A DNA stretch of 64,000 bases, from positions 1,054,001 through 1,118,000 of the forward strand of contig NZ_JAHUZF010000006.1 in NCBI RefSeq assembly GCF_019218295.1. Reading direction: 5' to 3'. The stretch comes from Maritimibacter sp. DP1N21-5. GTDB lineage: Bacteria; Pseudomonadota; Alphaproteobacteria; Rhodobacterales; Rhodobacteraceae. Within the stretch, counting starts at the first letter, position 1. Every line of letters begins with the position of its first letter. Below the pieces are notes generated by a model that was not told the DNA's origin, made no database searches, and saw nothing but the letters and a program-made list of their open reading frames with translations. This document shows, in pieces, positions 1-9,956 of the stretch. A program made the position numbers and the translations under genes.

Positions 1-225
1 GTCCCACCCCCCGCCGCGACCAAACAGATGTCGAATGGCTCTGATCCTGCTCGGGCGTTCCGAGGCAGGAGCCAGTGACCTGTCTTCAGCAGATCCAGAA
101 GGACCGAATGACGCGGCAGATGCGCACTCGGTCACAGTTCGACGCTCGTAGTTGCGAGAGCCGTTCCTGACGGTTCACCTCTGCATCGCTCAGGGTGCCG
201 GGCTTGGAGCCCGGCTCCCTGCCCG
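1..225. other. Left-edge segment without a supported gene
   Basis: No convincing coding region is seen between the window edge and the cheD stop codon. An 8-bp inverted repeat (GCCGGGCT, loop TGG, AGCCCGGC) lies at 197-215, just downstream of cheD on its own strand. It has no following T-run, so it could be a weak terminator or only an RNA 3-prime-end stabiliser. Confidence 0.4.
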
Positions 226-756
226 CTAGAATAGGATCGGGTCCGAAGGTCCCACGCGAGCGATCTTTCCGTCCTCTGGCAACTCCGTGTCCGTGACCAG
301 TTTCACGCGGGCTCGGCCAGTGCCGGGCCAGAATTCGACGCGCCGCGCCTGTGTCCCGCCGGTGTCCTTCGCGGCTATGTCGATGCCCTCGTCCCTCAGG
401 AAGTCGGTTACGAAGGCCGCATTCCGCTGTCCCGCGTCGGACGGTTTGCGCAGCAGGTGCGAGCCCCCGAAAACCTTGGCCTTCAGTTGACCGCGACGGG
501 CGCCGAGCCTGTAGAGACCGTTCAAGAGAAGCTCCATCGAGTTCACGCCGAAGCCAAAGGCCTCCGATGCGTTGCGGGTCTGGTCGACGAAGAGCACATG
601 GTTCATGCCACCGATCTGTCGGCCGGGATCCCAGATGCAAGCCGCGACGCAGGACCCGAGGAGCGTGGTGATGGTCGCCGTCTCACCACCATCGATCGCG
701 TATTCTCCCTGGGATATGTGTCGGCGGCCTGCTCGATGCGCGAAGATGTCTGTCAT
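226..756 (-). CDS. cheD: CheD, chemoreceptor glutamine deamidase
   Basis: This 176-residue protein is full length for CheD, the cytoplasmic enzyme that deamidates glutamines on chemoreceptor signalling helices and can bind CheC or CheY-P. The motif LGSCVAAC places the nucleophile at Cys36. GGMNHVLF places the catalytic histidine at His53, and Thr30 sits at the third triad position, with spacings equal to those known in characterised CheD. The start is ATG. The gene lies 27 bp downstream of a chemoreceptor gene on the same strand and is probably co-transcribed with it, so that receptor is the likely substrate. No other che gene is visible in the window. Confidence 0.93.
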   Translation of the reverse strand: MTDIFAHRAGRRHISQGEYAIDGGETATITTLLGSCVAACIWDPGRQIGGMNHVLFVDQTRNASEAFGFGVNSMELLLNGLYRLGARRGQLKAKVFGGSHLLRKPSDAGQRNAAFVTDFLRDEGIDIAAKDTGGTQARRVEFWPGTGRARVKLVTDTELPEDGKIARVGPSDPILF

Positions 757-783
757 CAGAAGGTCCGATCGAAGCCAGCGGTC

Positions 784-3354
784 CTAGAACTCTTCCCAGC
801 CGTCGGACAGGCCCGCGACGGCCGGCCCGGCGTTGACCACGGCGACGAGGGGCTGAACCGGTCTTGGCTGGGGGGCCGGTTCGATCTTCCGGTGTCTGAC
901 GGGGTCATTCGCACCCCCGGTCTTGAACCGGGCCATGGAGGTGGACAGGGCTTCCGCCTCTCTCGTCAGGGCATGGCTCGCTGCGGTCGTCTCCTCGAAC
1001 ATGGCGGCGTTCTGTTGCGTGACCTGATCGAGCTGCGTCATGGCCGCGTTGATTTCGCCAAGGCCCACGCTTTGTTCATTCGCGCTTGTGGCGATCGAAG
1101 CCACGTGGCGGCTGATCTCGGAAACGGAGGCGACGATACCCTTGAGTGCTTCGCCGGCCTCTCCAACAAGGTCCACGCCACGGCGCACCTGGCTATCGGA
1201 TTGGGAAATGAGCGCGTTGATCTCGCGTGCGGCGTCGGACGAGCGCTGAGCCAGCGCCCGAACTTCCGAAGCGACGACCGCGAAACCGCGTCCCGCCTCG
1301 CCGGCTCGGGCCGCTTCGACGCCGGCGTTCAGGGCGAGCAGGTTCGTCTGGAACGCGATGTCGTCGATGACTCCGGTGATCTTGGAGACCTGGACGGACC
1401 CGGCTTCGATCTCGCTCATCGCAAGAACCGCTTCCTGTACGATGGAGCCCGATGCTTCGGCGTTTTCCCGTGCCTTCAGGACGATTTCGCTGGCGTTCAT
1501 GGCCCCTGCGGCGGCAGAGCGGACAGAGGATGTCAGCTCGTCGATGGCCGCAGCGGTTTCTTCGAGGGTCGCGGCCTGTTTTTCCGTCCGCGCCGAAAGA
1601 TCGTCGGCCGCCGCTGAGATTTCCGAGGCCTCTCCGGTGATCAGGTTTGCGTTCTCGATCACCCCGCGCATCGCGTCGAGCATCCGGTCGGCAGCGCGGT
1701 TGAAATCGTCCCGCAATTGTTCGTAGTCCGGCGCGAACTTGTCCTCGATCCGGTTCATCAGGTCCCCTTCGGCCAGACGTTCAAGCGCGTTGCCGAGCGC
1801 CGCGACGACTTCGTCCTGCGACTGCTTGGCTGCCAGGCGGGCGGCTTCGGCCGTGTGGGTGGCGCGGCTCGCGTCCGTGACATCGTTGCCGATCAATATG
1901 ATGCGCAGCAATTGACCCCGGGCATCGAGCACGGGAGTGAAGCCGCCGTCGATCGTTGCGACCTCGCCGTCCTTTCGGACCAGGCCGAACCTGCCATAGA
2001 CGGATTCTCCGGCCCGCAGGCGTTGGAAGGCATCGCCCCGTTCACGGGTGAAAGCCTCGTCGAACCGGAACATCTCGTCGCTGCGCCGAGATTTCAGGTC
2101 GTCCATGCCGCACCCCATCGCCGAGAGAAAATGGGCATTGACCGAAAGGACCGCACCTTCGACGCCGAAATCGGCCTTGATCTGGTTGGCCTCGATAGCG
2201 GTGAGAACTGCCTTGTTCATGAAATCCGCGGTCTGATCCGACCATTCCACGACATAACCCTCGATCACACCGGCCTCGGAATCGACCGCACTGATCGAGA
2301 GGCGGAAACGGGCCTCTCCTACGTTGATACTTGTCACGTAAGGAAGGTTTTTGGGGTTCTGGAGTAGCGCGCGAATGCGTGCCTCGAGTGCCGGGGCATG
2401 GAAGGTGCTCATGTCGCTTCCCACCACGCGGGCGGCGTCGAACTTGGCCGAAGTCTTCACGAAGTCCTTCTCGTAGTGGCGAATCAACTCGGTCAGCGCT
2501 TCGTTCGTGGCGTCGATCCGCATGTCGCGATTGACGAGCATCATCGGTGCGGACGAGCTTTCGAACGCCCGGCTGCGGAAGCGGGCGACCCGGGCGGACT
2601 CGGCCCCGGCTTTCAGGGTCTGGCGCAGCTGGTCGACGGCCTTGCCGATATCGCCAAGCTCATCTCCCCTCTGGGCCGTATCTACGGGCGTGTCGTAATC
2701 CTCTTCGGCCACGCCCGCCACGAGGCGTGCCGTGCGCACCATGGGCGTCGTGATCCATCGACGGATACCCAGAACCAGCAGCGCCATGCCCAACGAGGCC
2801 GTCGCGGCGGCGATCGCGATGACCCGGCGTTGGCCCCGCATGGCATCCGCAATAGCGGCGTCCGACGACCAGGCAAACGCGATGGCACCCACCACCTTCC
2901 GGTCCACCCCATATCGGACGGGCGCGGCCACAAGCATGCCGTCGTCGGATAGGGCGTCGGCGTTCGTGCGGATCGCGTCGTCCGAGATTGCCACCAACAT
3001 GGCGTGGACATGGTCCCCTGGCCCATAGGCCGATATGACAGCCCCCGTCGTGTCGACCGCGAGGCCGTAGACGGCGCCTGCACCCGTGTCGTCGATGACC
3101 GAGCCGAGTGACAGGACGAGGGCGTCCTTGTCGGCGAAGGCCACCGCGCCACCGACGGTCGTGGCTTGCGACTGGGTCACGCTCAGCGCCGAGCGCGCGA
3201 GGGCAGCGTGGAGTTGCGCCACCGTCGTCCTCGTATAGAGCGCCGACGTCAGGACGGTCATGATGGCGACCATGACGAGTATGACGGCGGCGAGTTTCAG
3301 GAAGATGGAATTGACCCGGAACGCGGGCTTCAAGGGCGTGGCGTGGCTGCTCAT
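784..3354 (-). CDS. Transmembrane methyl-accepting chemotaxis protein with PAS domains and CheR/CheB tether
   Basis: The predicted receptor is 856 residues long from the ATG at 3354, which has GGAG a few bases upstream; an earlier in-frame start would lack this. Visible parts in order are: a transmembrane helix (about 19-39), a periplasmic region (about 40-178), a second helix (about 179-197), a HAMP region, one or two PAS-like segments (about 265-500), and the four-helix signalling domain. The conserved hairpin tip contains [21 protein letters not shown]. The last five residues are GWEEF, which fits the aromatic-x-x-aromatic pentapeptide used to tether CheR and CheB. The protein should pass ligand binding or energy/redox input to CheA-CheW. 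It sits between a periplasmic PDC-like protein gene and cheD. Confidence 0.93.
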   Translation of the reverse strand: MSSHATPLKPAFRVNSIFLKLAAVILVMVAIMTVLTSALYTRTTVAQLHAALARSALSVTQSQATTVGGAVAFADKDALVLSLGSVIDDTGAGAVYGLAVDTTGAVISAYGPGDHVHAMLVAISDDAIRTNADALSDDGMLVAAPVRYGVDRKVVGAIAFAWSSDAAIADAMRGQRRVIAIAAATASLGMALLVLGIRRWITTPMVRTARLVAGVAEEDYDTPVDTAQRGDELGDIGKAVDQLRQTLKAGAESARVARFRSRAFESSSAPMMLVNRDMRIDATNEALTELIRHYEKDFVKTSAKFDAARVVGSDMSTFHAPALEARIRALLQNPKNLPYVTSINVGEARFRLSISAVDSEAGVIEGYVVEWSDQTADFMNKAVLTAIEANQIKADFGVEGAVLSVNAHFLSAMGCGMDDLKSRRSDEMFRFDEAFTRERGDAFQRLRAGESVYGRFGLVRKDGEVATIDGGFTPVLDARGQLLRIILIGNDVTDASRATHTAEAARLAAKQSQDEVVAALGNALERLAEGDLMNRIEDKFAPDYEQLRDDFNRAADRMLDAMRGVIENANLITGEASEISAAADDLSARTEKQAATLEETAAAIDELTSSVRSAAAGAMNASEIVLKARENAEASGSIVQEAVLAMSEIEAGSVQVSKITGVIDDIAFQTNLLALNAGVEAARAGEAGRGFAVVASEVRALAQRSSDAAREINALISQSDSQVRRGVDLVGEAGEALKGIVASVSEISRHVASIATSANEQSVGLGEINAAMTQLDQVTQQNAAMFEETTAASHALTREAEALSTSMARFKTGGANDPVRHRKIEPAPQPRPVQPLVAVVNAGPAVAGLSDGWEEF

Positions 3355-3388
3355 GGTAGGCTCCGTCAAGATGATGTGCATGAGGGCG

Positions 3389-3958
3389 TCAGAACAGGAT
3401 TTCTGCGTCGATGCCCACGGTCATCGCGCCGATGATCAGACCCGTTTCGGGATCCCTGATCGCGAAGGAGGCCTGCGCCTGATAGCTGTTGGAGGACTCG
3501 TCCTTCTCGATCTCCGAGAAATGGCGCGCAAACGGACCCTTGCCTGCCGTTTGGGAGAACTTCTCCTCGTCGCCCTGCCAGTAGTCAGACGTCGGACCGC
3601 TCGCCGCGACGTTGAGACCCTGCGAGTCCATGACGAAGATTTCCGTGATTCCGGCTACCTGTGCGATCCTCTCCCTCAGGAAAACCGAGGCGGCATTGTC
3701 GACCACGGCCGAGATGGTGGGCGTCTCAGGCTGGCCGACTTCGGCGCGCCAGGTGGCGTCGAGCCGGTCGATGTCCGCCTGAGACAGCCCGTCATGGACG
3801 ATGTTCTGCGCCCGGATCGCATCCAGAAGAACCGGGTCCGTGGCCCAGCCGATCACATGCGTGTCGAGAAAGGCGCCCATGGCGGACGCGTCATCATCGG
3901 CAAGTGCGGGACAGATGGACGTCAGGGCGAAGGCAGTGGCAAGCAGTGCGGATTTCAT
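3389..3958 (-). CDS. Secreted PDC/Cache-like sensor domain protein
   Basis: This 189-residue protein starts at ATG 3958, preceded by GGAGAGACC, and has a clear Sec signal peptide with likely cleavage after CPALA (about residue 20). The mature part resembles a stand-alone PDC/Cache sensor. It has a long N-terminal helix region, then [24 protein letters not shown], typical of the Cache beta-sheet core, a segment [11 protein letters not shown], and a C-terminal strand [11 protein letters not shown]. It has no membrane anchor after the signal peptide. It lies 34 bp upstream of the chemoreceptor gene, which suggests it binds a small molecule in the periplasm and feeds the receptor. That role is inference from context; the fold assignment is by motif only. 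Confidence 0.75.
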   Translation of the reverse strand: MKSALLATAFALTSICPALADDDASAMGAFLDTHVIGWATDPVLLDAIRAQNIVHDGLSQADIDRLDATWRAEVGQPETPTISAVVDNAASVFLRERIAQVAGITEIFVMDSQGLNVAASGPTSDYWQGDEEKFSQTAGKGPFARHFSEIEKDESSNSYQAQASFAIRDPETGLIIGAMTVGIDAEILF

Positions 3959-4096
3959 GGTCTCTCCAATCCAGGTCGTCCCCACGGATGGGGTTCCTGT
4001 AGAGAGACTATGTCCGGGCTCTTTCGATACCGTTAACGCCCGCCCGGTCGGCGGCGCGGTCGGAACACGAAGGCAATGCATTGCCTGCCCGAAAAG

Positions 4097-4125
4097 AAAA
4101 GGGCCGCCAGATCGGCAGCCCTTTT
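4097..4125. terminator. Bidirectional intrinsic terminator after rpsI
   Basis: AAAAGGGCCGCC, loop AGATC, GGCAGCCCTTTT forms a stem of about 11 pairs with one mismatch, flanked by A-rich and T-rich tracts. It lies 23 bp beyond the rpsI stop codon on the minus strand and separates the ribosomal protein operon from the chemotaxis operon. Confidence 0.8.
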
Positions 4126-4147
4126 CCTGTAACAAGATCCCTGGGGA

Positions 4148-4639
4148 TCAGCGCTTGGAGAACTGGAAGCTCCGGCGGGCTTTCGCCTTGCCGTATTTCT
4201 TCCGTTCGACCACGCGCGAGTCGCGGGTCAGGAAACCTGCGGCTTTAAGCGCAGGGCGCAGCGAGGGTTCGTAAAGCTGGAGCGCTTTCGAGATGCCGTG
4301 CTTGACCGCACCGGCCTGACCCGAAAGACCGCCACCGGCAACCGTCGCGTAGACGTCGAATTCACCTTCGACACCGGCCACCTGGAAGGGCTGGCGCAGG
4401 ATCATCTGGAGCACGGGACGTGCGAAGTAGGCGTTCATTTCCTTACCGTTCACGGTGACCTTGCCTGAGCCCGGCTTGATCCACACGCGAGCGACCGCGT
4501 CTTTACGCTTGCCGGTCGCGTAGGAACGGCCGAGCGCGTCGCGCTGGGGTTCACGCGGGGCGGAGATTTCGGCGACGGCGGCAGAGGTGCCGGAGACAGC
4601 CGCGTTCAGCTCGTCGAGCGATTTGATTTCTTCAGCCAT
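4148..4639 (-). CDS. rpsI: 30S ribosomal protein S9
   Basis: This 163-residue protein contains the S9 signature: a [14 protein letters not shown] start to the core, then the [19 protein letters not shown] region, and a basic C-terminus ending [12 protein letters not shown]. In the 30S subunit the tail of S9 reaches the P-site tRNA. The N-terminal extension of about 35 residues ([15 protein letters not shown]) is usual for alphaproteobacterial S9. The gene follows rplM with a 2-bp gap, the classic L13-S9 operon, and the intrinsic terminator at 4097-4125 follows it. Confidence 0.98.
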   Translation of the reverse strand: MAEEIKSLDELNAAVSGTSAAVAEISAPREPQRDALGRSYATGKRKDAVARVWIKPGSGKVTVNGKEMNAYFARPVLQMILRQPFQVAGVEGEFDVYATVAGGGLSGQAGAVKHGISKALQLYEPSLRPALKAAGFLTRDSRVVERKKYGKAKARRSFQFSKR

Positions 4640-4641
4640 GA

Positions 4642-5106
4642 TCAGCCCTCACGCGAGTTTTTCTTGTTCATCGACTTGACGTCGATCACTTCCGGCGACT
4701 GCGCTTCATGCGGGTGCTCGGCGCCGGCATAGACGCGGAGGTTGGTCATGATCTGACGCGACAGACGGTTGCCGGGAAGCATGCGCTTGACCGCGAGGGT
4801 CAGGACGCGTTCGGGGTATTTGCCTTCGAGGATCTCACCGGTGGTGCGGTTCTTGATCCCGCCCGGGAAGCCCGTGTGCCAGTAGAACCGCTTGTCGGTG
4901 CGCTTCTTGCCGGTGAGCTGGATCTTGTCGGCATTGATCACGATGACGTTGTCGCCGCAATCCATGTGGGGGGTAAAGGACGGCTTGTGCTTGCCGCGCA
5001 GACGCATGGCGACGATCGAGGCAAGACGGCCCAGAACAACGCCCTCGGCGTCGATCACGACCCATTTCTTCTCGATGTCTGCCGGGGTAGCAGAGAAAGT
5101 TTTCAT
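4642..5106 (-). CDS. rplM: 50S ribosomal protein L13
   Basis: The 154-residue product starts at ATG 5106 ([15 protein letters not shown]); the longer open frame upstream lacks family similarity. Core L13 motifs are present: [24 protein letters not shown], then [18 protein letters not shown], and the [22 protein letters not shown] block. L13 is an early-assembly protein of the large subunit. It is the first gene of the rplM-rpsI operon and a promoter-like sequence is visible just upstream at 5141-5168. Confidence 0.98.
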   Translation of the reverse strand: MKTFSATPADIEKKWVVIDAEGVVLGRLASIVAMRLRGKHKPSFTPHMDCGDNVIVINADKIQLTGKKRTDKRFYWHTGFPGGIKNRTTGEILEGKYPERVLTLAVKRMLPGNRLSRQIMTNLRVYAGAEHPHEAQSPEVIDVKSMNKKNSREG

Positions 5107-5140
5107 GTCATTCGGCCCTTGGTGGGTTTCGGATGACGCG

Positions 5141-5168
5141 CTTCTAATGGTTTTCGCGGCCCGGTCAA
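5141..5168 (-). promoter_or_regulatory. Sigma-70-type promoter for rplM-rpsI
   Basis: Read on the minus strand, TTGACC (5168-5163) is followed by 16 bp and TAGAAG (5146-5141). Both hexamers fit the strong housekeeping promoters of alphaproteobacterial ribosomal genes. The expected transcription start near 5134 leaves a leader of about 28 nt before the rplM ATG. Confidence 0.6.
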
Positions 5169-5265
5169 GCGCCACGTAGCACGCAAAAGCGTTGCTTTTC
5201 AGAGACTTGCGTTTTCGGTATTATTTTACCCCAGCCATTCGCACGATAAAACTGCGCAGACGGCG

Positions 5266-5892
5266 TCAATGGGCCGTCAGAATGGCCTGCACCTCTGCCG
5301 AGGCGGTCAGGCGGCTTTGGAACGCCTCGAGCCGCGAGCGGTGGTCGTTTTCGGTTTGAAGCGTGAGGAGACGGCCGTATTCCTCCACGACATCGAGGCT
5401 CCGAGTCTGCCAGGCCCGGATTGCGAGAACATGCTCGGCACGCCCGCCTCCCCGTCCCGCTCCTTCGCGGAAGAATTGCAGGATATGGCGCTCATCGGCG
5501 AGATCCAGGATCGCTGGGACAAGCTCCTTCTTCGACAGTTGTGCGAAACGGTCGAGCACGCGACCGTCGACCTCGGGATTGCGAAATTCGACCGGTCCGA
5601 TCTCGCGCGAAGGGAGCTTGAGCCTCGAGCGCGTGACCGATGCGGGCCCCCAGGGGCGATACCCGAGACCCCTCACGCAGGCGACAATCATCTCGACCGG
5701 TTCCCAGACGATCTGGAGCACCGGGATCACGCGAACCATACCAGAGCCATGCAACCGGACCTGCATCGCGATCCCACCCCACATTTCGTCATTCATCTGC
5801 CACACGGCCAGCCCGCGGCGCTGCCGGGTCATCCCCAGCGCGACCAATTGGCCCGTACAGGCCTCGAGCACCGCTTTCGTGTGTTCATCCAT
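5266..5892 (-). CDS. Conserved hypothetical protein, family not recognised
   Basis: The 208-residue product begins at ATG 5892 (MDEHTKAVLEACTGQLVALGM); the frame continues upstream to a TTG start that looks less likely. It has no signal peptide or membrane helix and seems cytosolic. Visible features are a Trp-rich, mixed alpha/beta N-terminal half (VWQMNDEMWGG, VLQIVWEPVEMIV) and a helical C-terminal half with many charged residues. The codon pattern is like that of neighbouring genes, which supports it being real. It stands alone between rplM and a channel gene, so context gives no function. Confidence 0.6.
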   Translation of the reverse strand: MDEHTKAVLEACTGQLVALGMTRQRRGLAVWQMNDEMWGGIAMQVRLHGSGMVRVIPVLQIVWEPVEMIVACVRGLGYRPWGPASVTRSRLKLPSREIGPVEFRNPEVDGRVLDRFAQLSKKELVPAILDLADERHILQFFREGAGRGGGRAEHVLAIRAWQTRSLDVVEEYGRLLTLQTENDHRSRLEAFQSRLTASAEVQAILTAH

Positions 5893-6105
5893 CTTGCAGC
5901 CCGCGCCCACCCCGCGTTCCAATTTGCCTGATCATACTCTCCCGCCGCAGGTTTGAAGAGGGCAATCCGGAGTTTTCCCCTGAAAACAATCGGTTTCCAA
6001 GGTGCCGAAAGGACAATTCGCGGCCCAAAGGCGCTTCTTCCCGGATTGCGAAACGGCCGTGACGTCGAGCGCACTTGATGGGCAGGGATTTTTATCGTCC
6101 GGCCC

Positions 6106-7053
6106 CTAGTCCGGCTGAAGGATCTCACCCCGGATGAGGCCGAGAATCGTGCGTAGGCCAAGGCCGATGACGACCACCACCAGCAGAAGAAGCACGAAGA
6201 ACCCGGCCGCGAGGTGGAAGGTCGTGCCCTCCAGCCGCGCGAAGAGGAAGGAGGCGATGGCGAGCGCGGCAAGGGGGAACGACAGCGCCCACCAACTCAG
6301 CGCGAAGGGCAACCGGACGAGGCGCGGCACCTGCGCCAAGACCAGCGCGGCGAAAATATAGGCGAGCGAGATCAGAACCCGCGCGAAACCGTCGACATGT
6401 CCGACGAGGCCGACATAGCTCACGAAGGCGACCGACGGCGGTGCGATGAGGATGACCATCGTCGGAAAGAGCCGGGCGGGGATCGGATCGTGAAACACGA
6501 GGCGGTTCATCACCATCGTGAGGAGCACGCCCCAGAACATCATGCCGCCGGAAAAGAACAGCCATGACGTCTCCAGATATCCCATCCGGACGCCGGCGAC
6601 GGGCACGATCACATTTCCCACGGCCGGTATGAACCACGCGGGCGTCAGGTGCCCCACCTCGAAGCTGCGATGGCTGATCCAGCCGCTGACCACCGCGATC
6701 GTCAGCACGCCCTGCCCGACCACGCCCACCAGCCAAAGCCCCTGGGCCACAGCCGGCGCAAGCTCGAGAAGCGCGGTCGCCGTGAGGAGAAGAGAAATGG
6801 AGAAGGTCGGGAAGAAGGCCAGTTTCACCGGATGTTGCCACTCGGCCTTCACCGCGGCGAAATGCGCCGCGAGCTTGCTTCCGTAGAGCGCCGCGATCAC
6901 TGCGAAGATGCCAAGGGCGCTCCAGAACACCCCTTGCGACAGGATTTCGGTCCAGGGGGAGAACGGCGCGGCCGCATTCAGTGCGAGCGCGAGCCCCATG
7001 AGCCCCATGACCACGGCAAAGAACGTTACCGGAAAATACTCGAGCCTGTGCAT
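6106..7053 (-). CDS. SLAC1/TehA-type anion channel family membrane protein
   Basis: The 315-residue integral membrane protein starts at ATG 7053. About ten hydrophobic helices are visible across the whole length, the number expected for the SLAC1/TehA/Mae1 family of anion channels and C4-dicarboxylate/tellurite-resistance proteins. Family-like stretches are the N-terminal LEYFPVTFFAVVMGLMGLALA, HLTPAWFIPAVGNVIVPVAG with conserved Pro and Gly residues, and the FSGGMMFWGVLLTMVMNRL helix. It probably conducts small anions across the inner membrane; the substrate cannot be read from the sequence. It is monocistronic, with a 213-bp gap to the next minus-strand gene. Confidence 0.8.
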   Translation of the reverse strand: MHRLEYFPVTFFAVVMGLMGLALALNAAAPFSPWTEILSQGVFWSALGIFAVIAALYGSKLAAHFAAVKAEWQHPVKLAFFPTFSISLLLTATALLELAPAVAQGLWLVGVVGQGVLTIAVVSGWISHRSFEVGHLTPAWFIPAVGNVIVPVAGVRMGYLETSWLFFSGGMMFWGVLLTMVMNRLVFHDPIPARLFPTMVILIAPPSVAFVSYVGLVGHVDGFARVLISLAYIFAALVLAQVPRLVRLPFALSWWALSFPLAALAIASFLFARLEGTTFHLAAGFFVLLLLVVVVIGLGLRTILGLIRGEILQPD

Positions 7054-7142
7054 CCACGCCGTCCCTTGCCTGTCCCTTTGCCGCCCAGATGACGCGGGCA
7101 CCGGGCCCGCGTCAATGGCGCGCGGCCTTGCCGGATCGGCGC

Positions 7143-7565
7143 TTAGGGCCCCGGTGGAATGGAATAGGTCATCGACGCACGCGCCACCGGCCTGTCATCG
7201 CCTTCCGAGAAGATCAGCACATCGCCCACGGCCAGGACTTTTCCCAGCTTCAGGATACGGGTTTCTCCGCGCAGATTCGTCGCCGCCGCCGGTTTGCGCA
7301 TGAAGTCGATGGCGCAATTCGTCGTGACGGCGAGCGCCTTGGGACCCACCATCGCCAGAATGGCGAGATAGACCGACACATCGGCCAGCGCGAACATCGT
7401 CGGACCCGAGACGGTCCCGCCCGGACGCAGGTGCTTGTCGGCCACGTTGGCGCGGGTGACGAGGTGCATCGGGGTCACATCCATCACCTCGAACTCGCCC
7501 GCCACCTGTGGGAAGTGGTCGTCCAGAAAGCTGTTCAGTTCATCGAGCGTCATCGAAAGTTGCAT
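7143..7565 (-). CDS. PaaI-type hotdog-fold thioesterase
   Basis: The 140-residue protein starts at ATG 7565 with GAGGTGG upstream; the longer open frame is not used. It shows the hotdog core of the PaaI thioesterase family. HLRPGGTVSGPTMFALAD includes the G-x-S/T-G-P region and the Asp at the end of the hot-dog helix, and a second motif ALAVTTNCAIDFMRKP follows. Such enzymes hydrolyse acyl-CoA thioesters, often aromatic or short-chain. It is transcribed divergently from an enoyl-CoA hydratase gene, with starts 56 bp apart. This points to a shared acyl-CoA role, but the substrate is unknown. Confidence 0.85.
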   Translation of the reverse strand: MQLSMTLDELNSFLDDHFPQVAGEFEVMDVTPMHLVTRANVADKHLRPGGTVSGPTMFALADVSVYLAILAMVGPKALAVTTNCAIDFMRKPAAATNLRGETRILKLGKVLAVGDVLIFSEGDDRPVARASMTYSIPPGP

Positions 7566-7621
7566 GTTTTCCACCTCGCTGTTCCGGCCTATCGTTGGCC
7601 AAAGCCACGCAGGAGGACAAG

Positions 7622-8410
7622 ATGGCCGAGCTTCTGATCCGGGAGGACGCGGCGTCAGTCGCGCATCTGACGCTGAACAATCCGGGCGCACTCAACGCGC
7701 TGTCTGACGACATGCTCGCCGCGCTGAAGGCGACCTTCACGGACCTGATAGCCGACACGAGCGTCAAGGCCGTGATCCTTTCCGGTGCGGGCAAGGCCTT
7801 CTGCGCGGGTCACGACCTCAAGGAAATGCAGGCCGGTCGCCAATCGCCCGACGGGGGTGCCGCCTATTTCAACGATCTCTTCGCGCGTTGCGGCGAGGTG
7901 ATGCAACTGATCCCCACCCTGCCCCAGCCGGTCATCGCCCAGGTCCACGGCATCGCCACCGCCGCCGGGTGCCAGCTTGTTGCGTCCTGTGACATGGCGG
8001 TCGCCGCCGAAGGCACGCGCTTCGGCGTGAACGGCGTCAACATCGGCCTCTTCTGCTCCACCCCCATGGTGGCCCTCTCGCGCAACGTGCCGCGCAAGCA
8101 GGCTTTCGAGATGCTCACCACCGGCGAGTTCATTGACGCCACCCGGGCCCGCGAAATTGGCCTCGTCAACCGCGTGGTCGCGCCCGAACATCTCGAGGAC
8201 GAAACCCGCGCCCTGGCCGCGACCATCGCGAGCAAGCTCTCGTCCGCCGTCAAGATCGGCAAGCAGGCCTTCTACGAACAGATCCAGATGCCGCTCGACC
8301 AGGCCTATGACTTCACGCGCGAGGTCATGGCGGTCAACATGATGAACGCGGACACGGCGGAAGGCATTCAGGCCTTCATCGAAAAGCGCAAACCAGACTG
8401 GCCGCAGTGA
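7622..8410 (+). CDS. Enoyl-CoA hydratase/isomerase family protein
   Basis: The 262-residue crotonase-fold protein starts at ATG 7622, preceded by GCAGGAGGACAAG; the upstream open frame is a read-through. Crotonase signatures are visible: VILSGAGKAFCAGHDLKEM (first oxyanion-hole strand), then IAQVHGIATAAGCQLVASCDMAVAAEGTRFGVNGVNIGLFC (second oxyanion-hole loop and substrate pocket), and a C-terminal FYEQIQMPLDQAYD helix. The usual catalytic Glu of the hydratases after the AAGC loop is not obvious (VNIGLFC), so it may be an isomerase, hydrolase or other crotonase rather than a true hydratase. It is divergent from the PaaI-type thioesterase. Confidence 0.85.
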   Translation: MAELLIREDAASVAHLTLNNPGALNALSDDMLAALKATFTDLIADTSVKAVILSGAGKAFCAGHDLKEMQAGRQSPDGGAAYFNDLFARCGEVMQLIPTLPQPVIAQVHGIATAAGCQLVASCDMAVAAEGTRFGVNGVNIGLFCSTPMVALSRNVPRKQAFEMLTTGEFIDATRAREIGLVNRVVAPEHLEDETRALAATIASKLSSAVKIGKQAFYEQIQMPLDQAYDFTREVMAVNMMNADTAEGIQAFIEKRKPDWPQ

Positions 8411-8561
8411 CGTTTGCTCGAAAACAGGGCTAACGCGGAGGGGCCCCGCTCCACCTTCATCGCCCGCGCCGTCATCCGTCCCCTCGGTTCGACGCGCCCA
8501 CCCCCTTCACATTTGATCAAATTCGGCGGATAAGGTCACGCCCTACATCTTCCGGTTCCAG

Positions 8562-9956
8562 ATGCCCTACTCCGTAACAGATCAAACACCGACAGCAGTT
8601 CTCATCGCAGGGCTCGACCCCGCGCGGATCGGTGCGCTGGCGCAGGCTTCCGCCACCGCCTATCTCGCCGCTCGTCCCCGCATCCGCGCTGCGCAGGTGA
8701 CCGGCACCTCGCCCTTCCTCGACGCCGTCCCGATGCACTGGATGAAGGACTGGCCTTTGCCCGCCCCCCTGCTCGTGGCCGAGGCCAAAGGCTCCATCAT
8801 CACCGATATCGACGGCAACCGGCTCGACGATTTCTGCCTTGGCGACACCGGGTCCATGTTCGGCCATTCCCCCGCCCCGCTGGCCGAGGCGATCCGCGAA
8901 CAGGCGGCGCGCGGGCTGACCTACATGCTGCCGACCGAGGCCGCGGACCTTGCGGGAGAGCACCTCACACGGATCTTCGGCGACTACCGCTGGCAGATCG
9001 CGACGACCGCGACCGATGCAAACCGTTTCGCCCTGCGGGCCGCCCGCGCGATCACCGGCAGACCGAAGGTCCTCGTCTTCGATGGCTGCTACCACGGCAC
9101 AGTGGACGACGCGATGGTGACGTTGTCCGACGGACAGACCGTAAATCGTCCCGGCCTCGTCGGTCAGGTCACGGATCTCTCCACGCTCGCCGTGGCCGCG
9201 ACCTTCAACGACCTGGCCTCGGTCGAGGCCGCGCTGGCGAAGGGCGACGTCGCCGCGATCCTGACCGAGCCGGTAATGACGAACTCCTGCATGGTGCTGC
9301 CGGCTGCGGGTTTCCACGACGGTCTGCGGCGACTCGCCACTAAGTATGGCGCGCTCCTCATCATGGACGAGACACATACGATTTCGACGGGCCTCGGCGG
9401 CTACAGCCGGACCCATGGCCTCGATCCCGACGTCTTCGTCGCTGGAAAATGCATCGCCGGTGGGCTCGCCACGGCGGTCTGGGGGCTTCGGCCTGAGGTT
9501 GCGGAGCGCTTTCTCGCGGTCTACCGCGCCAAGCCCGCCGGCCATTCCGGCATGGGCACGACGCTTTCTGCAAACCCGCTCCAGTTCGCGGCCCTGACCG
9601 CGACACTGGCGCATGTGATGACTCCCGCCGCCTATGCCCATATGGAGGCCGGCGCCGCCCGTCTCGAAGCGGGCCTCGCTGCGGCGATCGAGGCCCATGC
9701 GCTGCCTTGGCACGTGGTCCGCGTCGGCGCCCGGGTCGAGTTCATCTGCGCCCCAGGTCCGCTGCGGAACGGCGCCGAAGCCGCCCGCGCCCATGTGCCC
9801 GACGTCGAGCGCGCGCTTCATGCGGCGCTCACCGTGCGCGGTTGTCTCATTGCCCCCTTCCACAACATGATGCTCGTCTCGCCCGTCACAACCGACGCCC
9901 AGATCGACCGCCTGATCGCGGCCTTCGACGAGATCCTTACGGAGCTGACCAGATGA
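8562..9956 (+). CDS. Class III PLP-dependent aminotransferase, GSA-aminomutase-like
   Basis: The 464-residue protein resembles glutamate-1-semialdehyde aminomutases and other fold-type I class III aminotransferases. Visible motifs are FCLGDTGSMFGHSP (N-terminal), VFDGCYHGTVDDAM, the LIMDETHT segment carrying the PLP-ring aspartate/glutamate, and VAGKCIAGG with the PLP-binding lysine at about residue 296. The usual GSA SNSG/NTGTEA motif region reads ATTATDANRFALRAAR. The real hemL should sit elsewhere in the genome, so this is probably a catabolic aminotransferase. Its last codon overlaps the ATG of a glutamine-synthetase-like gene (ATGA), which implies a two-enzyme pathway for an amine or amino acid. 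Confidence 0.85.
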   Translation: MPYSVTDQTPTAVLIAGLDPARIGALAQASATAYLAARPRIRAAQVTGTSPFLDAVPMHWMKDWPLPAPLLVAEAKGSIITDIDGNRLDDFCLGDTGSMFGHSPAPLAEAIREQAARGLTYMLPTEAADLAGEHLTRIFGDYRWQIATTATDANRFALRAARAITGRPKVLVFDGCYHGTVDDAMVTLSDGQTVNRPGLVGQVTDLSTLAVAATFNDLASVEAALAKGDVAAILTEPVMTNSCMVLPAAGFHDGLRRLATKYGALLIMDETHTISTGLGGYSRTHGLDPDVFVAGKCIAGGLATAVWGLRPEVAERFLAVYRAKPAGHSGMGTTLSANPLQFAALTATLAHVMTPAAYAHMEAGAARLEAGLAAAIEAHALPWHVVRVGARVEFICAPGPLRNGAEAARAHVPDVERALHAALTVRGCLIAPFHNMMLVSPVTTDAQIDRLIAAFDEILTELTR

